Shown: positions 50,361 through 64,000 of the stretch, piece after piece
How the letters are laid out: each line of letters begins with the position of its first letter
Position numbering within the stretch: the stretch's first letter is position 1
Assembly: GCF_003945595.2 (NCBI RefSeq)
Contig: NW_024104292.1
Span: 558,001 to 622,000, forward strand
Length of the DNA: 64,000 nt
Origin: Pipra filicauda
Lineage: Eukaryota > Chordata > Aves > Passeriformes > Pipridae
Direction: 5' to 3'
Position numbers and translations under genes: made by a program
The notes under the pieces: model-generated
Databases searched by the model: none
What the model was told of the DNA's origin: nothing
What the model saw: only the letters and a program-made list of their open reading frames with translations

Positions 50361-51527
50361 GGCACAGGTGGGTGGCAGCTCTCGAAACCATTAACAGCTA
50401 CTCCTTTTTGTCACTCAGCATGACCCCAGGCAGGAGCGGGGCACACACATCACCGGGTACCCCCGTGGGGTGTCACCACTGGCCTGCCTCATGGAAGGAT
50501 GCCTTGTCATCCTCACTCAAGGCAATGGCAGACTGACAGGAGTAACGAGAGAAGAGTCCTGTTTAACTGATGTAGATCTACTGATACTCAAAAGTACTAG
50601 TTTGGTTGTAAAATAAGGCATTTTGAGACGTTGTTTATAGGTCTGAAGTATACTTGACTCTCCTTGTTTTGCCACAGTTACAGTTTTGAGTAAGAGGAAC
50701 AGCTGCCATTTACAGTAGTCAATGGATGATGCTGCCAGCAGGCACGCAGGGAAGCTGTCCTGCTCACCTGGCTGAAAGCTTTCCTCCATAGTAGCTTCCT
50801 TGAAACCAACTCTTTGCATATGGTAGTGAGAATTTATAAGATACAAACCAAGTCTGTTTACACAAATGCATGATGTAATCCATGACACATTTCAAAGCAC
50901 ATTCATTTTCCACTGATGTCCGGAAACCAAATTATCAAAAATAATAAGCATTAAAATCATCTTATACCATTCATAGTTCAGAGGCCGTTCTTCATTTTCT
51001 AACAGAAGTGCTGCACATTACACACTCCTTCTAAAAGATGGGTGATGGAAATGCCCTCCAAAGTCACTTGATGAGAGCACCAAATGTGGGCCAACATACC
51101 CCAACCCTGCTGCTGCTGCTGTGACAATTGTGCTTCAGCTGTGTTAGTGGTGTCTGGAAGGAGCAAGGGATCACTCAGTAAGAAACCTGCATGGGACAAT
51201 AGTGTTTTGTTACAGCTCTCATACTGAGAAAAAACTGACAGAACTTCAGGTCTTACATTCAAGTTTCAGTTCAATTTGTTTAGCAGAGAGAAGCAAGTTT
51301 CTCCACTTCTAAATTACAGATGGCAAAGTTGAAGCTGAAAATCACGCAGCATGCCATTACCGTGGGAAAATCTTTAATGTCTGTCTCAGTTTAAAGAGAC
51401 AGAAGTGTTTGCTAAGGAGGGCAGGATACAAGAAAAACCAAGCTCCTCCTTCTGAGTAATTATAACTTTGAAACTAAGAGGCTCCAGTCGAAAAGGTGTG
51501 GAAAAGAAAATAACAGCTATTTACTGA

Positions 51528-51529
<2 letters not shown>

Positions 51530-51579
<50 letters not shown>
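51530..51579. repeat. (AG)n microsatellite, about 24 units
   Basis: This is a nearly perfect AG dinucleotide tract of about 50 bp immediately beside the CpG-rich block with CTCF-like motifs. Purine tracts of this kind are length-variable, and the assembled length may not be exact. Confidence 0.95.
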
Positions 51580-51581
<2 letters not shown>

Positions 51582-51668
51582 ACGAACAAAGCAGCAATAC
51601 TCCCGCAACCAAACTCCCCCCGAAAACAATTCAGTACTTTTTGTCTCTCGGCGCAGTTAAAACCATCC

Positions 51669-51684
51669 CCAGCAGGGGGCGCTG
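51669..51684 (+). promoter_or_regulatory. CTCF-like motif 1
   Basis: CCAGCAGGGGGCGCTG is a near-perfect match to the core CTCF consensus. It shares orientation with the second motif about 50 bp downstream. Confidence 0.7.
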
Positions 51685-51720
51685 GCGCCTCGGGAGGGGG
51701 CTGCAGTGCCTCACCGGTGG

Positions 51721-51736
51721 CCGGCAGGGGGCGCTG
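51721..51736 (+). promoter_or_regulatory. CTCF-like motif 2
   Basis: CCGGCAGGGGGCGCTG again matches the CTCF core, 52 bp from the first. Both lie between ANKRD49 and the C11orf97-like gene. Confidence 0.68.
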
Positions 51737-52733
51737 CTGGGCTCTGGCGGCCGCCGCGCCCGTTGGGAACCGCGCGGGGGCGGCCGGATCGGACCAAGGC
51801 ACGGGAAGGGAGAAGGGAAAGGGTGGCTCCTCCTGCGGACTCACGCTGCCAAAGGCTGGCTCTGGCTGAGGATCTCCTTCCTCGTCAATGGGTGCCGGCT
51901 GCTGCCAACACGGGGAAAGAGGAGGGGAAGGGCGGCCCTTCCCCCCCAAAGACTACTCCGCAGATGGCACTGGCTTTCCGATGAATTCCAGGCAAGTCCA
52001 GGCAGTGGGCAGAGCAGAGCAGAGCGTGAGGACTCAGATGCGAACTGGGACCTCCCTCGGGGCCAGAAGCCAAAAAATGACCCGGCCGAAAGAAAAACGA
52101 ACCCCGGACCCCTTCTCTTCACACACCCTCTCCGAGTCCGGGCAAAAGCCAAGTCCCACCTCCCAAGGAAAAAAAAACAATAAAAATAAAAAGCTGCCCC
52201 TATGCCCAGCTGAGGCTACAGGAGTATGGGGGTTCTCCTTTACCAATTTAGCTGGTGTGCCGAGGTTATTTAGGATTTCAATGAAGCAGTCGTTAAGTCC
52301 AGGGCTCGAAGAATTCTAGCTTGCTGGCAAGGAGCTGTTGGTGTGGGAAAATTTACTAGGAAAAAGTAACAAAATATAAAACTGTAACAATGTACTAACT
52401 CAAAGTGGAAGAGAAACACTAAATTACCTGTAACTAAATCAGCTGTAACTAATCAGACAAAACAGTATGCTTGGTGTTTATCCTCACAGAGTTGAGGCTC
52501 ATTTGTTCCAACCAATGCCACGTCCCTAACCTTAAATCTTTAAGCAATTTAGTTTTGCAAGGGAAAAGTAAACAGGATCTTGATAGAAAGTCGTTTCCTT
52601 GAAAAGTAACAGGAAAAATAAACCAAAACTCCTTTCTCACCCTGTGGATAATACTTAGTATTTATGAACGGGCACTTGCATTGATAAATGAGCTTTCAAT
52701 TAAACATATGACAAAGTACTTGAGGTTAAATAT

Positions 52734-52739
52734 TTTATT
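52734..52739 (-). terminator. Possible ANKRD49 poly(A) signal (AATAAA)
   Basis: A minus-strand AATAAA lies about 500 nt past the ANKRD49 stop codon. No other gene evidence lies between, so 52.7-53.2 kb is plausibly the 3' UTR. The surroundings are AT-rich, so chance occurrence is possible. Confidence 0.35.
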
Positions 52740-53235
52740 TTATAATAAGCCTTATACCAAAATCATTAAATATTTTGTGTATCACCCAAATAAGTTACAT
52801 TCATTCTGAGCTTTCATGCAGTTTTAAAAAAGTTAAAATTTCTCAAAAAATTCATTTTAAAGTGAGTTGCAATAAACTCTGCCTAACCAAGCCAGAATTC
52901 TTTCATATCAAGTAAATATTCCAGTTTTCTTTACTGCTACCACACTACAGACCAATTAGACAGACCCCTCCAAATTTGCACTAATTAAATGGCAACAAAC
53001 AGAAACTACTGAGACTTTGTGAATACCTTCAGTAACAGTAGTAACACTTCAAAGCATGAGTGAGACAACTGAGCTGAATTGCAAGAAGTGACATTTTGCC
53101 TGGGAGAACAATAAGGTATCCTACATTACATTACATTTAACTTGTTGCAAAGAGACAGATCACCACTGATGAGCATGCAGAACACAAACAAGAAAGTGGC
53201 AGCAAACCCCACATTCATAAGCTTAATCACAGCTT

Positions 53236-54797
53236 TTAAGGGGACACGGCATTTATGCAGTCTTCTACTATTTCAAAAAGGTAGTGATACATATCAGTCC
53301 TCCTAGCAATGTCAAGGGCAGTTTCATCCAAGCTGTTTTTCAGGTCTGGTTTCACATAACGATTCATCAGCAAGAGTTCGAGGGTTTCTCTGCTGTTTTT
53401 GTTTCCTGCAGCAATATGCAGTGGGGTCAGCAAACCATTTGTCTGTGCGTTGATGTCTGCGCCTTGCTGCAGCAGGAACGCGGCCACTCTTGTGTTGTTC
53501 CACTTGCAGGCGCTGTGAAGGGGTGTCCAGCCATCCACAGTCTGCGCGTGAATGTCAGCCCCCTGTGCCACCAATTCGTGTGCAATGTCCAAGTGCCCCC
53601 TGTAGGCAGCTCGGTGGAGAGGAGTGTACTGGTCTTCATCACGAGCATTTACTGGAGCCAGCTTTTCAGTCAGGAGCCTCTTTACTGTACTCAGCTGTTT
53701 AAATAAAACAGGTAATTTCATGTGATTACGTGAAACAGGATGTATGGCTTTTCCTGTCTGGAAGTTTAGTGGAAAACCAATTTCTGTCAGTGTCAAAAAA
53801 CGCTTAAGTGCAACAGCAGATTTTAAAATGAAACCAGCTATTGTTACTAGGGTTCGGGGATTTTGTGGGAGTTTTGTTTGTTTGTTTTCCGTGGGTTGTT
53901 CTGTTTTCAAAGAGCTAAAACATGAATATTAGTTGCAATGCCTTAAGACTACCTTAACCTTACACCTTCTCCCCATTCACTGTGAAGACATAAGTACCTC
54001 CACAAAACTGCAGAGAGGAGCTTTTGTGTGTAAGAAAGGCAACTAATGAAAATAAGTGTACACAAGGGTATAATAACATAACAGGAATCTTGGTTGTCTC
54101 TCCCTCACTTCCAAAAATAAAGTTGGATTTCTTTTCCATAAAAATATACAAAAACAGTCACCTGTTATCTGCATATAGAGCTTCAGAAACAATAAAATTT
54201 CAGATACATCCTCTCCACTCCAGTTAAAAAGCTTATTTGCCAAGAAGAAAGAGCCTGGCATGCTTTCCCTTTATATAAGTTAAAGAGAAGTGCTGTTACT
54301 TGAACTTTCAACTGAAATCAAAGCCTGCTTTCTGAAAGCTAATGGATCCAGACACTTTTCAGCGTGCGTGGGCTACAAAGGGAGAAGTTTTACATGCAGT
54401 GGCTTGCAAAACCAAATCAAAATAGCTCAGAGAAAGATAGGAAAGTGTAAGTAAATTTTTGTTTGTGGATGAGTTGTTAGATATGTGATTAAAATAACAT
54501 TCTTCTAAGTGCTACATATGAACAGAACAAGTGCCTTACCCGATTGTTTTCAGCTGCCCAGAGTAGCAATGTCTCTGGATTTTTTTCCATTTTCTTTTCT
54601 TGCATTTCATACCATTCCTCACTTCTTTCTTGCTCATCATCGTCATCATCGGATTGTCCTGACCAACAGCTCTGAGTCCCCACAGGAATCAAATGCCTGT
54701 GAGTCTCCAGCAGTTCAAGCTGATTAAAATGCTCTGTGAAGTCTTCAAACAACTCACTATCATCGTCGTCCTCATCGACTTGCTCTTCTTTATTCAT
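53236..54797 (-). CDS. ANKRD49: Ankyrin repeat domain protein 49 (two coding exons)
   Basis: The complete coding sequence is 238 residues in two exons: 54797-54540 (86 codons) and 53694-53236 (152 codons plus stop). They join in phase 0 between donor CGG|GTAAGG and acceptor TTTAAACAG|CTGAGT. Human ANKRD49 is about 239 residues. The N-terminus is acidic, with Asp runs at about 8-13 and 50-54. Ankyrin repeats follow at roughly 74-104 (split by the intron), 107-138 (YTPLHRAAYRGHLDIA), 140-171 (GWTPLHSACKWNNTRVA) and 174-206 (LTPLHIAAGNKNSRETLELL), then a short capping helix (DIARRTDMYHYLFEIVE). Ankyrin arrays mediate protein binding; ANKRD49 has been linked to spermatogenesis and autophagy in mammals, but no enzymatic role is expected. 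It is divergently arranged with MRE11, with 825 bp between the two start codons. Confidence 0.95.
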
Positions 54798-55430
54798 TTT
54801 CAGTCAGCATCTGTGAGCAGCAAATGTACAGTCTTGTTGTTGTACAATACAAATGGATGATGTGGATATCGACAAATAAGAAAATTAAAGAGCAAACTCA
54901 AAGTTCCTCCACTAACCCGGCCCTTGTTAGCTCTGCCAGAACTCCCAGACAATATCCACGCTGGAAAAGCACCATGTTACCCCGGTCCCGAAACGGCACC
55001 ACTTTGGGACGGGCAGCGAGAAGCAGTGCGAGGGTTTGCAGAGCGCACCCGGAGCGCTGCCCGTTTTCTTAACAAAGAGGCCGGAGCAGTCCGGATAGTA
55101 GGGCAGAGTCTCTGCGAGGCCCCGCGGCGCCTGTCCGGCCCCGGCCCAGCCCGCGGCCCCGGCCCTCCTCCGCTCCGCTCCGCACCCCCCGGACGGGCCC
55201 TCGCGCCACAGAAGGACGCTCCCCCGCTCCCCGCCGGCTGGGCCGGGCCGGTACCGCCCATGCCTCCCCTCTGCCCCGGCCGTGCCCGCGGGCTGCCGGC
55301 AGCCAGACCCCGCTCTAATCCCGTCCCACGGATCTCCCATCCGCGCCGAGCACCCCCCGGCCCGGCCCAGCTTCGCCCGCGGTACCTGCGGCCCCAGCAC
55401 GGCCGGGCGCTCCGGGGCGGGGCCCAGAGG
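54798..55430 (-). promoter_or_regulatory. ANKRD49: ANKRD49 5' UTR: acceptor at 54810, donor at 55385
   Basis: Upstream of the ATG, minus-strand TTTGCTGCTCACAG|ATGCTGACTG reads as a splice acceptor, so the coding exon would start at 54810. Within the CpG island, GGCCGCAG|GTACCG reads as a donor, giving a short non-coding exon 1 with its 3' edge at 55386 and its start probably near 55430. The intron between would be about 575 bp. These boundaries are inferred from consensus only. Confidence 0.45.
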
Positions 55431-55520
55431 CGCTTCCGGGCCGTGGCCCGGACGTGACGTGCTGGGCCGAGGCAGCGGCGGGAGCGGGGACTGATCCAGC
55501 CGCGTGAGGGATCGTTCGCT
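54950..55520. promoter_or_regulatory. Bidirectional CpG-island promoter, ANKRD49 / MRE11
   Basis: A GC-rich, CpG-dense block lies between two divergent genes whose start codons are 825 bp apart. An ETS/GABP-type core (CGCTTCCGGG, 55431-55440) and a CRE-like GACGTGACGTGC (55451-55462) sit close together, and no TATA box was seen. ETS plus CRE elements in a CpG island are a usual design for housekeeping divergent promoters. Start sites are probably near 55430 (minus) and 55460-55500 (plus). Confidence 0.7.
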
Positions 55521-55622
55521 GTGCCTGCGTGCTAACCCAGCGTCTGTCTTGTCTCTTACGTTTCACACACCGCCTATGACGAGAGAAGCTGACTCCCTGA
55601 CCTGAACAGCCTTGGCACGAAG

Positions 55623-63809
<8,187 letters not shown>

Positions 63810-64000
63810 GTGCGTGAGCTTTTCTTTTTGTTCTTGTTTATCACTTGTCTTATGTCTCTCAGGTACTGTGATGAGAACAGAAAAACCTTGTATTAAGTAT
63901 GAAAGGACTTATGGAGTGGATTAGCTTCGGAGTGTGATATAATAAAGTAGATGGAATCAGTGCCTAGTAGAACTTTTACTTTGCTTACTGTTTAACATTT

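Larger units (their letters stand above)
51600..52170. promoter_or_regulatory. CpG-rich block without an assigned gene
   Basis: This is a GC-rich island with a CpG-dense left half (51640-51800). Open frames on both strands (51521-51949 minus, 51641-52183 plus) show no recognisable domain; one is dominated by translation of the (AG)n tract. It may be an insulator or an unannotated non-coding RNA promoter. Confidence 0.45.

Noticed and set aside
49630..50394. 254-codon plus-strand open frame in the 49.6-50.4 kb CpG island
   Set aside because: It has no domain, low-complexity composition, and covers the exon of the C11orf97-like gene on the other strand. GC-rich DNA has few stops.
51521..51949. 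142-codon minus-strand frame ending in a Ser-Leu repeat
   Set aside because: The Ser-Leu tail is simply the translated (AG)n microsatellite, and the rest is GC-rich and unrecognised.

Overview
The window is vertebrate nuclear DNA and almost certainly from a bird. The interspersed repeats are mostly CR1 LINE 3' fragments, with avian-type endogenous retrovirus LTR pieces. Repeat density is low, and the gene order MRE11 / ANKRD49 / C11orf97-like / FUT4 matches the conserved block on human chromosome 11q21 (synteny and family identity are from memory, not a search). A 5'-truncated RTE-clade retrotransposon with perfect target-site duplications looks like AviRTE. If so, the bird belongs to one of the lineages that acquired that element rather than to chicken-like birds.

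Layout. 1-37 kb is a gene-poor, AT-rich flank 3' of FUT4, holding scattered CR1 copies, a probable solo LTR inserted into a CR1, and the RTE insertion. 37.3-38.3 kb (minus) is FUT4, a single-exon alpha-1,3-fucosyltransferase inside a CpG island, with an LTR fragment in the same orientation directly upstream. 39-49 kb is mostly featureless apart from an LTR remnant near 44 kb. At 49.3-50.1 kb (minus) two phase-compatible exons describe a small gene I read as the bird C11orf97 homologue; its 3' exons were not securely found. A CpG-rich block at 51.6-52.2 kb carries two co-oriented CTCF-like motifs next to a long (AG)n tract. ANKRD49 (minus, two coding exons, complete) lies at 53.2-54.8 kb. It shares a CpG-island promoter with MRE11 (plus), whose first seven coding exons (residues 1 to about 281, all five nuclease motif regions) fill 55.6 kb to the window end. 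The gene continues beyond the window.

The genes are neighbours rather than a pathway. MRE11 is the nuclease of the MRN DNA-repair complex, ANKRD49 an acidic ankyrin-repeat protein, FUT4 a Golgi glycosyltransferase, and the C11orf97-like protein is uncharacterised. Exon boundaries were read by eye from splice consensus, reading phase and remembered family sequence. I saw no tRNA, rRNA, CRISPR or prokaryotic features. The most notable observations are the RTE insertion, the small C11orf97-like gene, the paired CTCF motifs and the LTR at the FUT4 5' flank.
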